64,000 nucleotides of DNA from Flavivirga spongiicola (GTDB taxonomy: Bacteria; Bacteroidota; Bacteroidia; Flavobacteriales; Flavobacteriaceae), in contig NZ_JAUOEO010000002.1 in NCBI RefSeq assembly GCF_030540825.1, forward strand, positions 372,001 through 436,000. Direction: 5' to 3'. Made by a program: the position numbers and the translations under genes. Below the pieces are notes generated by a model. It had not been told where the DNA came from. It saw only the letters and a list, made by a program, of their open reading frames with translations, and did no database searches. This document shows positions 1 through 9,535 of this stretch, piece after piece; the stretch's first letter is position 1, and the number at the start of each line of letters is the position of its first letter.

Positions 1-33
1 TCAAAATTTGAAATAAACTATATCAAATCAAAA

Positions 34-255
34 ATGCGAACGAGTAATTTTGAAAAAATCCAAAATGAATTTAAGAAAGATAATGACTATCAAAGTATCA
101 AAAGAATCCAATTATTGATTAAAGATCATGGTTATACTAATGATGACATAAATACGTTATTTAAAGAAATAAAGACTCTTTTTTTAAGTGATAATAAATA
201 TGATTTTTTGGAAAAAAATCTAAATAGAGGTTTAAAACGTATTTTAAATAATTAA
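34..255 (+). CDS. Hypothetical protein, possibly C-terminal part
   Basis: Encodes 73 lysine- and asparagine-rich residues with predicted helical character and no motif I recognise. The reading frame stays open upstream to base 1 of the window, so the ATG at 34 may be internal and the true start may lie outside. The TAA stop is at 253-255. No signal peptide or membrane segment is visible. Function unknown. Confidence 0.45.
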   Translation: MRTSNFEKIQNEFKKDNDYQSIKRIQLLIKDHGYTNDDINTLFKEIKTLFLSDNKYDFLEKNLNRGLKRILNN

Positions 256-336
256 GGTTTACTAACAAAAAATAAAAATCTACAAGTCAAACAAATATTT
301 GTTTAGAGTTAAGGCTCTTTGAGTATAGTTGCACTA

Positions 337-434
337 GAATACAGAGTAGAAACTGCTTTAATAAAGGTTAAAATATTTCAGAAGGGGCTTTCTGCTTAAT
401 ATGAAACCAAAAAAGCAGTTTCTACTCTGTATTC
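337..434. repeat. Inverted repeat, 23-bp perfect arms
   Basis: Bases 337-359 and 412-434 are exact reverse complements (left arm begins GAATACAGAGTAGAAACTGC), separated by 52 bases. It occupies most of the 318-bp gap between the first two genes. There is no T-run directly after the hairpin, so it looks more like a small repeat element or mRNA-stabilising structure than a simple terminator. Confidence 0.7.
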
Positions 435-573
435 AAGTTAAAACCATTTGAGAGTGTAAAATATCGCATGTCGACTCGTTTATTTAAAATCTAAATGCCT
501 TAGATAATCTACAATACTTAAAAATATATCAATTGTTACCCGATTCTAAGAATTCATTTTCTAAATTTATGGC

Positions 574-1707
574 ATGCAAAAATATATCACACTATTGTTA
601 GTAGCTATTTTATTTAGCTGTAATACTTCAAAAGAAGAAAAACAAAAAAATAAACCTGTTTTAAGTACTGCTTCACTTTCCGATAATACAAAAGTTCTAG
701 AGGTTCCAAAACTCAATTTAAAAGGTGCCAATACTTTAGCAGAATTGCCTTTGCATTGTATGAATACTGAGTATCCAAACAAATTATCTCAAACATTAGG
801 AGGTGATGCCGATTTAAAATCACCCAGCGTATTGCACCCTGCTTTTTATGGTTGTTTTGATTGGCACTCTGCAGTTCATGGGCATTGGAGTTTAGTAAGT
901 TTGCTAAAATCCTTTCCCGAAATGGATAAAGCAGAAACCATTAGGCAAAAATTACTTCATAATATATCAAAAGAAAATATAGGAATAGAAGTGGCTTATT
1001 TTTTTGGTAAGCATAATAAATCTTATGAACGTACCTATGGATGGGCCTGGTTACTAAAACTGGCAGAAGAAATACATGGTTGGGATGCGCCAATAGCAAG
1101 AGAATTAGAAGCTAATCTTCAGCCTTTAACCGATTTAATTGTTAGTAAATATATAGAGTTTCTTCCTAAACTAAATTATCCAATCCGCGTAGGAGAGCAT
1201 CCAAATACAGCTTTCGGGCTCAGTTTTGCATGGGATTATGCTAACACATTAAATAATAGTACATTAAAAACTTTAATAGAACAGCGTGCTAAAGAATTTT
1301 ATTTAAAAGATGTAGGTTGTCCAATAATCTGGGAGCCTGGCGGCTTCGATTTTTTATCACCTTGTTTAGAAGAAGCTGCTTTAATGAAACGGGTGTTAGT
1401 TCCGTCTGAATTTAAAGTATGGATAAACTTATTTTTGCCACAGTTAAGTAAGGAAAACTTTGTATTAGAAACTGGAAAAGTATCTGATAGGAAAGATGGA
1501 AAACTAGTACATTTAGATGGCGTTAATTTTTCACGTGCCTGGAGTTTAAATAAGATTGCGGAAGGATTACCCGAATATGCACACCTTAAGGACATGGCAA
1601 ATCATCATATTAATTATTCGTTATCAGGTATTGTAGACGATAGCTATGAGGGAGGGCATTGGTTAGGTAGTTTTGCTATTTACGCGTTAAATTCTGTTAC
1701 AGAATAG
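574..1707 (+). CDS. DUF2891 family lipoprotein
   Basis: 377 residues starting with a lipoprotein signal; the lipobox cysteine is residue 16 (LFSC), so the protein is probably anchored in an envelope membrane. The body matches the DUF2891 family in my memory: a block around residues 88-105 containing HPAFYGCFDWHSAVHGHW, a FGLSFAWDY block and the C-terminal GGHWLGSFAIYAL. The family is predicted all-helical with a toroid-like fold; its reaction is not known to me. It stands alone, 151 bp before the next gene on the same strand. Confidence 0.85.
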   Translation: MQKYITLLLVAILFSCNTSKEEKQKNKPVLSTASLSDNTKVLEVPKLNLKGANTLAELPLHCMNTEYPNKLSQTLGGDADLKSPSVLHPAFYGCFDWHSAVHGHWSLVSLLKSFPEMDKAETIRQKLLHNISKENIGIEVAYFFGKHNKSYERTYGWAWLLKLAEEIHGWDAPIARELEANLQPLTDLIVSKYIEFLPKLNYPIRVGEHPNTAFGLSFAWDYANTLNNSTLKTLIEQRAKEFYLKDVGCPIIWEPGGFDFLSPCLEEAALMKRVLVPSEFKVWINLFLPQLSKENFVLETGKVSDRKDGKLVHLDGVNFSRAWSLNKIAEGLPEYAHLKDMANHHINYSLSGIVDDSYEGGHWLGSFAIYALNSVTE

Positions 1708-1858
1708 AAAATGGAGTGGTAATAATAAAATGAATTCTCCAAGGTTTTGACTCAGAAGCTCCTTTGAAATTCCTTTATTTGTTAAAGAATACCTAATAAT
1801 AAGCTTATAAAATATAAATATTTTAGATTTGATGTGTTTTAACTAATTAATCATCAAA

Positions 1859-4800
1859 ATGAAGTTATTTTTAAAGTTTGTATTAGTATTTGGTTTTCTT
1901 TTTACTAATAACATTTTTGCTCAAAGTCCCTTAATCAATTTTCCTTCAATAAGTCCAAACGGACAGTCTATAGCCTTTAATTATCAAGGGGATATTTGGA
2001 CTTCAGATAGAGACGGACAAAACACAAAGCGACTCACTATTCATGAGGCAAATGATACGAATCCAATTTGGAGTTTTGATGGAAAATCAATAGCATTCAC
2101 AAGCAATAGATATGGTAATAATGATATATATGTTATAGCATCAACGGGGGGAGCCCCAAAGCGAATAACCTATCATTCAACAAGTGATAATATTACAGAT
2201 TATACTAAGAATGGGGACATCCTTTTTTCAACACGTAGAGATTTTGCTCAGGTAGAATGGGAAAATGAAACGCATATTGTTAACGAAAAAGGAGGAACAC
2301 CCTATAGATATATGAATGCGTTTGGGCTTCATGCGACCTTATCGCCTAACGGAAAGTTTATTGCCTTTGTTAAAGGGAGTTGCAGGATTCAACGTGAAGA
2401 TTATAAGGGGGCAGCAAATAATGATATTTGGATCTATAATATTGAAAAAGATACTTATATTCAGTTAACAACTTTTGAAGGACAAGATTTTTATCCGCAA
2501 TGGGGTGATGATACAACTATTTATTTTCAATCAGCCAGAAGTGGAAGGTACAATGTACATAAACTAGATATTAATAGTGCAGGAGAAAAGCAAGGTAACA
2601 TCACTTCAATAACGTCATTTAAAGATATGGGAATCTTTTCATTTCACATAAGTAGGAATGGCAAAGATTTGGTTATGATTAAAGGTGATAAAGTGTATTT
2701 AGTAAATGCTATTTCAAAAAAACAACAGGAAGTTAAAATAAATATTGCTTCAGATTATAGGTTGGATCCCATAGAGCATAAAACGTATAGTAATAATATT
2801 AGAGATATAGCCTTGTCTCCTAATGGCGATTATAGCGCTTTAGTAATTCGGGGCGAAATTTTTATAAGAGAAAATAAAAAAGAAAAATCTAGAACAGTTA
2901 ATGTTTCTAAGTCGTCTTATAGAGATCGAATGCCCGTATGGTTAAGTGATAGCACACTCGTTTTTGTATCGGATAGAGATGGGCAAAACGATTTATATTT
3001 AGCGAAATCTGATGACGATAAAGAGGGTGATTTATTCAAAACATTGAAACATAAAGTAGTAAGACTGTCGAAAACTAATGAACAGGAGTCTAATCCAGTA
3101 CTATCACCCAATGGAAAATCACTTGTTTTTAATAGAGGTAGAGGGAAATTAGTTGTAGCAAATATTGATACCAATGGAAAATTGTCAAAAGAAACAATGT
3201 TATTAGACGGTTGGAATAATGCTAGTAATGTGTCTTGGTCTCCAGATTCAAAATGGTTAGCATATAGCTTACAAGATTTAGATTTTAATGCCGAAATATA
3301 TATCCATAAAGCAGATAATAGTAGAAAACCAGTTAATATTTCTATGCATCCCAAACAAGATAGAGGCGCCATTTGGAGCTCGGATGGAAAAAAACTCATG
3401 TTTTCATCTAATAGAAATAATAGTGATTTTGATATTTGGTTTACTTGGTTGAATAAGAAAGATTGGGAAAAAACGAAGCGTGATTGGGATGAAGACCCGG
3501 ATGATTCTTCAAAGAAAAAAGACAAAAAGGATAAAGATGACAAAGAAAAGGAGAAAGATATTGTAGAAGATGTTGTTATCGATTTTCAAGATATTCATGA
3601 ACGTCAGGTTCAGGTAACATCATTTGTAGGAGGTGAGTTTGGTGCAGCATTTTCAAAAGACGGGAAAACTATTTATTATACAACAGGAAATGGTAATAGA
3701 GGAGATGCTAGTGTAGAATCTGATTTATTCAAAATTTCATGGGAAGGGAAAGATAAAAAGGCAATAACAACAAAAAATAGCAGGCCGTCTAATATAATTC
3801 TAGATAAAAAATATTCTAAGTTGTTTATGACGAAAGGACCTGGAAGCCTTAATAGTATAAATTTATCGAGTGATAAATCAGAAAACCTCCCTATATCTGC
3901 TAAGTTAGATATTGATTACAATTTAGAATCCAATCAAATATTTGAAGAAGCATGGAAAGCTATTAATGATGGATTCTACGACCCTAATTTTCATGGAAAA
4001 AGCTGGGAAAACCTTAAGAAAGTGTACAAACCTTTAGCAATGAAGGCCTCCACTCGTAGCGATTTTCAAAACATGTTCAATTGGATGTTAGGGCAAGTAA
4101 ATGCTAGTCATATGGGCTTTAGAAGTGGAGAACAAAGAGACCACTTGCAAAGAGAAAGAACAGGCTTGTTAGGCTTAGAATTATTTCCAGATAAAAACGG
4201 AAGCCTTAAAGTATTATCAGTAGTAAATAACATGCCAGGAGATAGAAGTGTAAGTAAGCTTTATGTTGGTGATATTATTACGGCTGTTAATGGTACTAAA
4301 CTTACTAAAAACCTAAATATTTATAGTTTGTTAGAAGGTACTTCGGACGAAAAAATTTATTTAGAAGTCAATAGAAGTGATGCTATTAAAGAAATAGTTA
4401 TTAGACCAAAAAGCAGCAACCGAGTTGAAAATTATAATGCTTGGGTAAAAGAGCGCAAGCAGTTAACTAATAAGTATTCTAATGGAAAGTTAGGGTACAT
4501 TCATATACAGGGTATGAACTGGTCAAGTTTTGAGCGTTTTGAGCGAGAGCTTACAGCAGCAGGACATGGAAAAGAGGGGGTTGTAATAGATGTACGTTTT
4601 AATGGCGGTGGCTGGACAACCGATTATTTAATGGCAGTACTCAATGTAAAACAACATGCATATACGGTGCCTAGAGGCGCGGCAAAAGACTTAGAAAAGG
4701 AACATAAAAAGTTTAAGAATCACTATCCTTTTAGTGAGCGTTTGCCTTTAGCGTCTTGGACAAAACCATCGATAGCATTATGTAATCAATCAAGTTATTC

Positions 4801-5086
4801 TAATGCCGAAATATTTTCACATGCTTATAAAGCATTAAACATAGGAACTTTAGTTGGTGTACCTACGTTTGGAGCTGTTATTTCTACCGGAAGCGCATCT
4901 CTAATTGATGGTTCTAGAGTCAGAATGCCTTTTAGAGGTTGGTACGTAAAAGAATCTCAGTCCAATATGGAGTTGGGACCTGCAGTACCAGATGTTTTAG
5001 TATTCAATAACCCGGATGATAAGTCTAAAAAAGAAGATACGCAACTTAAAAAAGCAGTTGACGTTTTACTAACTCAAATAAAATAA
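1859..5086 (+). CDS. Secreted tricorn-like S41 family peptidase
   Basis: 1075 residues with a Sec signal peptide ending near NNIFAQ. Residues 25-600 hold repeated beta-propeller (PD40) blades such as SPNGKFIAF and SPDSKWLAY, broken by a very basic/acidic linker near residue 550-570. Then follow the core, a PDZ domain (about 780-860) and an S41 protease domain with DVRFNGGGW and NQSSYSNAEIF, where Ser979 is the likely nucleophile by comparison with tricorn. The expected role is peptide breakdown outside the cytoplasm. Its stop lies 19 bp before the Nramp-like gene, so it may share a transcript with the 5-oxoproline genes. Confidence 0.9.
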   Translation: MKLFLKFVLVFGFLFTNNIFAQSPLINFPSISPNGQSIAFNYQGDIWTSDRDGQNTKRLTIHEANDTNPIWSFDGKSIAFTSNRYGNNDIYVIASTGGAPKRITYHSTSDNITDYTKNGDILFSTRRDFAQVEWENETHIVNEKGGTPYRYMNAFGLHATLSPNGKFIAFVKGSCRIQREDYKGAANNDIWIYNIEKDTYIQLTTFEGQDFYPQWGDDTTIYFQSARSGRYNVHKLDINSAGEKQGNITSITSFKDMGIFSFHISRNGKDLVMIKGDKVYLVNAISKKQQEVKINIASDYRLDPIEHKTYSNNIRDIALSPNGDYSALVIRGEIFIRENKKEKSRTVNVSKSSYRDRMPVWLSDSTLVFVSDRDGQNDLYLAKSDDDKEGDLFKTLKHKVVRLSKTNEQESNPVLSPNGKSLVFNRGRGKLVVANIDTNGKLSKETMLLDGWNNASNVSWSPDSKWLAYSLQDLDFNAEIYIHKADNSRKPVNISMHPKQDRGAIWSSDGKKLMFSSNRNNSDFDIWFTWLNKKDWEKTKRDWDEDPDDSSKKKDKKDKDDKEKEKDIVEDVVIDFQDIHERQVQVTSFVGGEFGAAFSKDGKTIYYTTGNGNRGDASVESDLFKISWEGKDKKAITTKNSRPSNIILDKKYSKLFMTKGPGSLNSINLSSDKSENLPISAKLDIDYNLESNQIFEEAWKAINDGFYDPNFHGKSWENLKKVYKPLAMKASTRSDFQNMFNWMLGQVNASHMGFRSGEQRDHLQRERTGLLGLELFPDKNGSLKVLSVVNNMPGDRSVSKLYVGDIITAVNGTKLTKNLNIYSLLEGTSDEKIYLEVNRSDAIKEIVIRPKSSNRVENYNAWVKERKQLTNKYSNGKLGYIHIQGMNWSSFERFERELTAAGHGKEGVVIDVRFNGGGWTTDYLMAVLNVKQHAYTVPRGAAKDLEKEHKKFKNHYPFSERLPLASWTKPSIALCNQSSYSNAEIFSHAYKALNIGTLVGVPTFGAVISTGSASLIDGSRVRMPFRGWYVKESQSNMELGPAVPDVLVFNNPDDKSKKEDTQLKKAVDVLLTQIK

Positions 5087-5105
5087 TGGGCACAATAGAT
5101 AAGAT

Positions 5106-6353
5106 TTGTTATTTTTGAGTCCTTTGAAAAACATTTTTAAAAATATAGGTCCAGGTCCGTTAGTAGCTGCCGCATTTATTGGGCCGGGAACTGTAACGGT
5201 CTGTACACTAGCAGGTGTCGGTTTTGGCTATTCATTACTATGGGCCATGCTATTGTCCATAATAGCTACTGTAGTGCTTCAAGAAATGTCTGCGCGTTTG
5301 GGGATTATCTCTCAGAAAGGTTTATCAGAAATTATACGAACAGAAATCAAGAACCCTATTTTAAAAGGGCTGACCATTGTATTAATTCTATCTGCTATTG
5401 TGATTGGTAATGCGGCTTACGAAGCGGGTAATATTAGCGGTGGCGTTTTAGGTTTACAAACAATTTTTGGAAATCCGAATATAGAAATTGGTGGATTTTC
5501 TATGAATACTTTAAGTATCGTTATTGGGGTAATAGCCTTTGTTTTGCTGTATATAGGAAATTATAAGCTGCTGGAAAAGGTGTTGGTTGGGTTGGTGATA
5601 TTAATGAGTTTGGCATTTTTAATCACAGCGATTATAACGAAACCTGATATATCACAAATTTTCAAAGGCCTTTTCATTCCAAAGTTTTCAGGCGATAGTA
5701 TATTAACCGTTATTGGATTAATTGGAACAACAGTAGTGCCATATAATTTGTTTTTACATGCATCCTTAGTTAAAGAAAAGTGGCATAAAACGAGTGATTT
5801 AAAATATGCGCGAAAAGATACTGTTATTGCCATTGTGTTAGGAGGCTTGGTGTCTATGTGTATTATTATTTCGGCAGCAGCCATTCAGTCTCAGGATATA
5901 AATAGTGCATCAGATTTAGCAAAAGGATTAGAACCTCTATTTGGAAGTTTTGCCAAATACTTTTTGGCTATGGGGCTATTTGCTGCGGGTATTACCAGTG
6001 CGATCACTGCACCTTTAGCTGCAGCCTATGTAGCGAGCGGTTGTTTAGGTTGGAATTCTAATTTAAAATCTAAAAAGTTTAGAGGTGTATGGATGTTCAT
6101 TTTATTGCTAGGCGTTTTGTTTTCGTCTTTAGCTATAAAGCCTATCGATATTATTAAATTTGCTCAAGTGGCTAATGGTATTCTATTACCTATCATTGCG
6201 GGCTTTTTAATTTGGATTATGAATAAACCATCCATTTTAGGGATATATAAAAATAATATAAAACAGAATATCTTCGGGTTTATAATTCTAGGAATTAGTA
6301 TCTTGCTATCTGTAGCAACACTTAACAAAGTTTTTCAGTTAAATATTTTTTAG
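5106..6353 (+). CDS. Nramp-like transporter without canonical metal ligands
   Basis: 415 residues, about 11 membrane segments, Nramp/SLC11 fold. The TM1 signature DPGN reads GPGT here (residues 26-29), and the TM6 MPHN reads VPYN (Val211, Tyr213). The Asp, Asn and Met that bind Mn/Fe are therefore absent, and metal transport should not be assumed. Bacillus subtilis places a similar gene (ycsG) beside its 5-oxoprolinase genes, and here it overlaps pxpA by one base. The start is a TTG at 5106; another TTG at 5115 is possible, and no ATG is available upstream in frame. Confidence 0.8.
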   Translation: MLFLSPLKNIFKNIGPGPLVAAAFIGPGTVTVCTLAGVGFGYSLLWAMLLSIIATVVLQEMSARLGIISQKGLSEIIRTEIKNPILKGLTIVLILSAIVIGNAAYEAGNISGGVLGLQTIFGNPNIEIGGFSMNTLSIVIGVIAFVLLYIGNYKLLEKVLVGLVILMSLAFLITAIITKPDISQIFKGLFIPKFSGDSILTVIGLIGTTVVPYNLFLHASLVKEKWHKTSDLKYARKDTVIAIVLGGLVSMCIIISAAAIQSQDINSASDLAKGLEPLFGSFAKYFLAMGLFAAGITSAITAPLAAAYVASGCLGWNSNLKSKKFRGVWMFILLLGVLFSSLAIKPIDIIKFAQVANGILLPIIAGFLIWIMNKPSILGIYKNNIKQNIFGFIILGISILLSVATLNKVFQLNIF

Positions 6354-7093
6354 TGATACCAAATGCCATTGATATTAATGTAGATGTAGGCGAGGGGATT
6401 GGTAATGAGTCACAACTCATGCCGTATATTTCCTCTTGCAATATTGCATGTGGTGGACATGCAGGTGATATAGATACGATGCGCAACGTCATTAAGTTAG
6501 CTAAAGAGCATCGCGTTAAAATTGGTGCACATCCGTCATTTCCGGATAAAGTGAATTTTGGTCGCATGAACATGGAAATGTCTTGTGCTGCTTTATTTAA
6601 AAGTATTAAAGGACAGGTTGATGATTTAATACATGTTCTTCGTGAAGAACATAGAAATTTACATCATATAAAACCGCATGGCGCTTTGTATAATTTGGCT
6701 GCGGTTGATGAAAAGGTAGCCGATGTTATTATAGAAGTCATGAAAGCGATGGTGTTGCCAGTCAAGCTTTATGTACCCTTTGGGTCGGTTATTGAAAAGA
6801 AAGCCATATCTCAAAATATTCCAATTATTAATGAAGCCTTTGCAGATAGGAATTACAATGATGATTTAACACTTGTTTCAAGAAAGGAAGCATCTGCATC
6901 TATACACAATGAAGATGATTTGTTTGCCCATATTTTTAATATGATTTCAAAACAAAAGGTAAAAACAATTACAGGTAGCTATATTGAAATAAAAGCTCAA
7001 ACATTTTGTATTCATGGAGATAATCCAAATGCTGTAAATTTGATAAAGAATTTAGGAATTCGTTTAAAAAGTCATGGTATTCAAATAAGGTGA
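6353..7093 (+). CDS. pxpA: 5-oxoprolinase subunit A (LamB/YcsF family)
   Basis: 246 residues, close to the usual length. The N-terminus DINVDVGEG and the IACGGHAGD block are the LamB/YcsF signature, followed by HIKPHGALYN. With PxpB and PxpC it forms the prokaryotic ATP-dependent 5-oxoprolinase that converts 5-oxoproline to glutamate in the cytoplasm. The start is a GTG at 6353 overlapping the stop of the transporter gene (TAGTG), and its stop overlaps pxpB by 4 bases, so translation is probably coupled. Confidence 0.93.
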   Translation: MIPNAIDINVDVGEGIGNESQLMPYISSCNIACGGHAGDIDTMRNVIKLAKEHRVKIGAHPSFPDKVNFGRMNMEMSCAALFKSIKGQVDDLIHVLREEHRNLHHIKPHGALYNLAAVDEKVADVIIEVMKAMVLPVKLYVPFGSVIEKKAISQNIPIINEAFADRNYNDDLTLVSRKEASASIHNEDDLFAHIFNMISKQKVKTITGSYIEIKAQTFCIHGDNPNAVNLIKNLGIRLKSHGIQIR

Positions 7094-7821
7094 CTTATAA
7101 ACTCACATATATACCCTTTAGTGAACGGTCTGTTTTAATTCAATGGCCTGCGATTATTGATGAAAATATCCTTTCTGATGTTGTATTGTTTAAAGAGAAA
7201 ATCAAAAATAACAATATTAAAGGTATAGTTGAACTAAAGTCCGCATATAATTCATTATTAATTGTCTATGATGATTTTTTTGTTTCTTTTGAAAATACTA
7301 TAAGTGAGCTTCAAAAGTTATATAGTGAAAAAAAACAAAATACCAAATTTACATCTAAGCAATGGGAAATACCCGTGTGTTATGATGATATTTTTGCTAT
7401 AGATCTGGACGAGATGGCTCTTGAGAAAGACCTATCTAAAGAATTCATTATAGAGCTCCATTCCAAAACAATTTATACGGTTTATTTTATCGGTTTCTTA
7501 CCAGGGTTTATGTATCTGGGTGGATTAAATAAAAAACTTCATACGCCTCGAAAATCAACACCCAGACTTAAGATGGCTAAAGGAGCTGTGGCCATAGGAG
7601 GTGAACAAACAGGGATTTACCCTAGTGATAGTCCAGGTGGGTGGAACGTTATAGGTAATTCACCTATAGAACTTTTTAACCCCAAAAGTAACATACCTTG
7701 TTTTGCAAATGCCGGGGACAAAATTATTTTTAAACGGGTATCGCTTAAAGAGTATAATGATATTAAAACACTGGTGGACGCCGGTGTTTATCAATTAGAA
7801 AGTGAGGTGATTGATGATTAA
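7090..7821 (+). CDS. pxpB: 5-oxoprolinase subunit B (KipI family)
   Basis: 243 residues with the family blocks GFLPGFMYLGGL, TPRKSTPRLKMAKGAVAIGG and QTGIYPSDSPGGWNVIG. It works with PxpC as the part of 5-oxoprolinase related to biotin-dependent amidohydrolases. The start is a GTG at 7090 inside GTGA, overlapping the pxpA stop, as expected for translational coupling. The B. subtilis homologue KipI is also an inhibitor of the KinA kinase; no such kinase is seen here. Confidence 0.93.
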   Translation: MTYKLTYIPFSERSVLIQWPAIIDENILSDVVLFKEKIKNNNIKGIVELKSAYNSLLIVYDDFFVSFENTISELQKLYSEKKQNTKFTSKQWEIPVCYDDIFAIDLDEMALEKDLSKEFIIELHSKTIYTVYFIGFLPGFMYLGGLNKKLHTPRKSTPRLKMAKGAVAIGGEQTGIYPSDSPGGWNVIGNSPIELFNPKSNIPCFANAGDKIIFKRVSLKEYNDIKTLVDAGVYQLESEVIDD

Positions 7822-8659
7822 GGTTTTAAAAACAGGTTTATATTCTACCATTCAAGATTCAGGCCGTCATGGGTATCAGGACTACGGCGTGCCGTATTCA
7901 GGAGTGATGGATGCCTATTCGGGATCTATGGCTAATGTGCTGTTGGGAAATAATGAGGATGCTGCAGTTATAGAAATGACAATGACTGGACCAACTCTTG
8001 AATTTAACTGTGATACCAGTATTTGCATTTCTGGAGCAGATATATCACCTGAATTAAATGAAATCCCTATAAAATTAAATAAACCTGTTCAGGTAAAAAG
8101 TGGTGATATCGTATCTTTTGGTAAACTTATTTCTGGGTTTAGGTCTTATTTGGCTGTTTTAGGTGGTTTTAAGACCGAAAACGTTATGAATAGCTATAGT
8201 ATGTATCAAGGTGTGACAAAACAATCCAGGTTATCTAAAAACAATGAATTGTTAGTGAATGCACCATTGAAAGACTTTACTATGAAGCATGCCGTGATTA
8301 AAGTAAGAGACAGACATTTTACAACTAAGCATATTGAAGTTTTTAAAGGACCAGAATTTCAAAAGCTTTCAAAAGTGCAACAAGATTCACTATTTGCAAC
8401 AAGTTTTACTATTTCTAAAAAAAATAATAGAATGGCTTATCAATTAGAAGAATCTTTAGGGAATGATTTAGAACCCATTATTACATCCTCAGTATTACCA
8501 GGAACTGTACAATTGACACCCTCAGGAAAACTCATTATTTTAATGAGAGATTGTCAAACTACCGGAGGGTATCCAAGAGTTTTGCAATTAAAAGAAACTG
8601 CTATTAATATTTTAGCGCAAAAGTTCACGGGAGGTACAATTCATTTCAATCTTAAATAG
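7814..8659 (+). CDS. pxpC: 5-oxoprolinase subunit C (KipA family)
   Basis: About 281 residues, with LYSTIQDSGRHGYQDYGVPYSG at the N-terminus (quoted as consecutive family blocks) and DCQTTGGYPRV near the C-terminus, both typical of the biotin-dependent carboxyltransferase-like family. The ATG at 7814 is preferred over the adjacent TTG at 7811 because AGGTGA at 7805-7810 is a fair ribosome site. The gene overlaps the end of pxpB and closes the operon. Homologues are often about 300 residues, so this copy is slightly short. Confidence 0.92.
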   Translation: MIKVLKTGLYSTIQDSGRHGYQDYGVPYSGVMDAYSGSMANVLLGNNEDAAVIEMTMTGPTLEFNCDTSICISGADISPELNEIPIKLNKPVQVKSGDIVSFGKLISGFRSYLAVLGGFKTENVMNSYSMYQGVTKQSRLSKNNELLVNAPLKDFTMKHAVIKVRDRHFTTKHIEVFKGPEFQKLSKVQQDSLFATSFTISKKNNRMAYQLEESLGNDLEPIITSSVLPGTVQLTPSGKLIILMRDCQTTGGYPRVLQLKETAINILAQKFTGGTIHFNLK

Positions 8660-8730
8660 TAAAGAATATGATTTCGATTTAAAAAATTGAGTTATATCAT
8701 AGAAATGACATTAAACATTAAGATAATTTT

Positions 8731-8750
8731 ATACTTACAGTAGTAAGTAT
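8731..8750. promoter_or_regulatory. Perfect short palindrome upstream of DUF6503 gene
   Basis: ATACTTAC-AGTA-GTAAGTAT has 8-bp perfect arms and ends 33 bp before the ATG of the next gene. It could be a protein-binding site or a weak 3' hairpin for the pxp operon, 71 bp upstream. No T-run follows. Confidence 0.4.
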
Positions 8751-8783
8751 TCGTTAGCTTTACGACTTACAACAAAAAAGTAT

Positions 8784-9521
8784 ATGAAATTCTTTAAACA
8801 GATAGTATTATTTTCTTTTGTTGTGGCTACCCTCTTAAGCTGCGAAAACAATGATGCACAATTTATTATAGATAGAGCTATTGAGGTTTCAGGAGGCGCA
8901 TTATTAGATTCATCAAGCATCCATTTTAATTTTAGAGATAAACATTATCTGGCTAAGCGTAATAAAGGCGATTTTTTATACGGGCGTTTGTCTACAAATA
9001 CCACCGATTCAATTTTAGATATTTTAACAAATAAGGGTTTTGAGCGTTTTGTAAATGACGATTTTGTTGATACACCAGATAGTATGGCTGTAAAGTATAG
9101 CAGTTCTGTAAACTCAGTCCATTACTTTTCAGTATTACCATATGGTTTAAATAACCCTGCGGTAAATAAAGAATATTTGGGGAGAATCGATATTAAGAAC
9201 AAAGAATATCATAAAATAAAAATCACCTTTAATAAAGATGGCGGTGGTGAAGATTTTGAAGATGAGTTTATCTATTGGGTAGATACTAAAACTTTTAAAG
9301 TAGATTATTTGGGGTATTCTTATGCCGAAGATGATGGTGTAGGCTTACGTTTTCGAGAGGCTTATAACGAACGTTATATAAAGGGGATAAGGTTTGTAGA
9401 TTATATTAATTTTAAACCTCTTAGTAAAAATGCAAATTTGTTGTCTTTGGATAGTTTATATGGAATTAACAGTTTAAAAGAGCTATCAAGAATTAATCTT
9501 GAGCAGGTAAAAGTTGAATAA
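8784..9521 (+). CDS. DUF6503 family lipoprotein
   Basis: 245 residues with a lipoprotein signal and lipobox LLSC (Cys20). The body starts with an AIEVSGG block and an HFNFRDKHY block, then a beta-rich region with DEFIYWVDTKTFKVDYLGY, resembling the outer-membrane carrier-type DUF6503 fold. As I recall, relatives in flavobacteria have sometimes been labelled deoxyribose-phosphate aldolase; nothing in this sequence supports an aldolase. It is convergent with the GNAT gene (14-bp gap). Confidence 0.75.
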   Translation: MKFFKQIVLFSFVVATLLSCENNDAQFIIDRAIEVSGGALLDSSSIHFNFRDKHYLAKRNKGDFLYGRLSTNTTDSILDILTNKGFERFVNDDFVDTPDSMAVKYSSSVNSVHYFSVLPYGLNNPAVNKEYLGRIDIKNKEYHKIKITFNKDGGGEDFEDEFIYWVDTKTFKVDYLGYSYAEDDGVGLRFREAYNERYIKGIRFVDYINFKPLSKNANLLSLDSLYGINSLKELSRINLEQVKVE

Positions 9522-9535
9522 TGAATATGGCTTTT

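Noticed and set aside
2917..3543. A 208-residue minus-strand frame inside the tricorn-like gene
   Set aside because: Serine/leucine-rich antisense of the propeller and lysine-rich linker, with no homology; the plus frame is continuous and well supported.
5086..5118. ATG at 5086 as start of the Nramp-like gene
   Set aside because: It is in another frame and meets TGA after ten codons; the TTG at 5106 is in frame with the protein.
8784..9521. Deoxyribose-phosphate aldolase name for the DUF6503 lipoprotein
   Set aside because: It has a lipobox and a beta-rich body with no aldolase lysines; the true aldolase is at 10780-11445.
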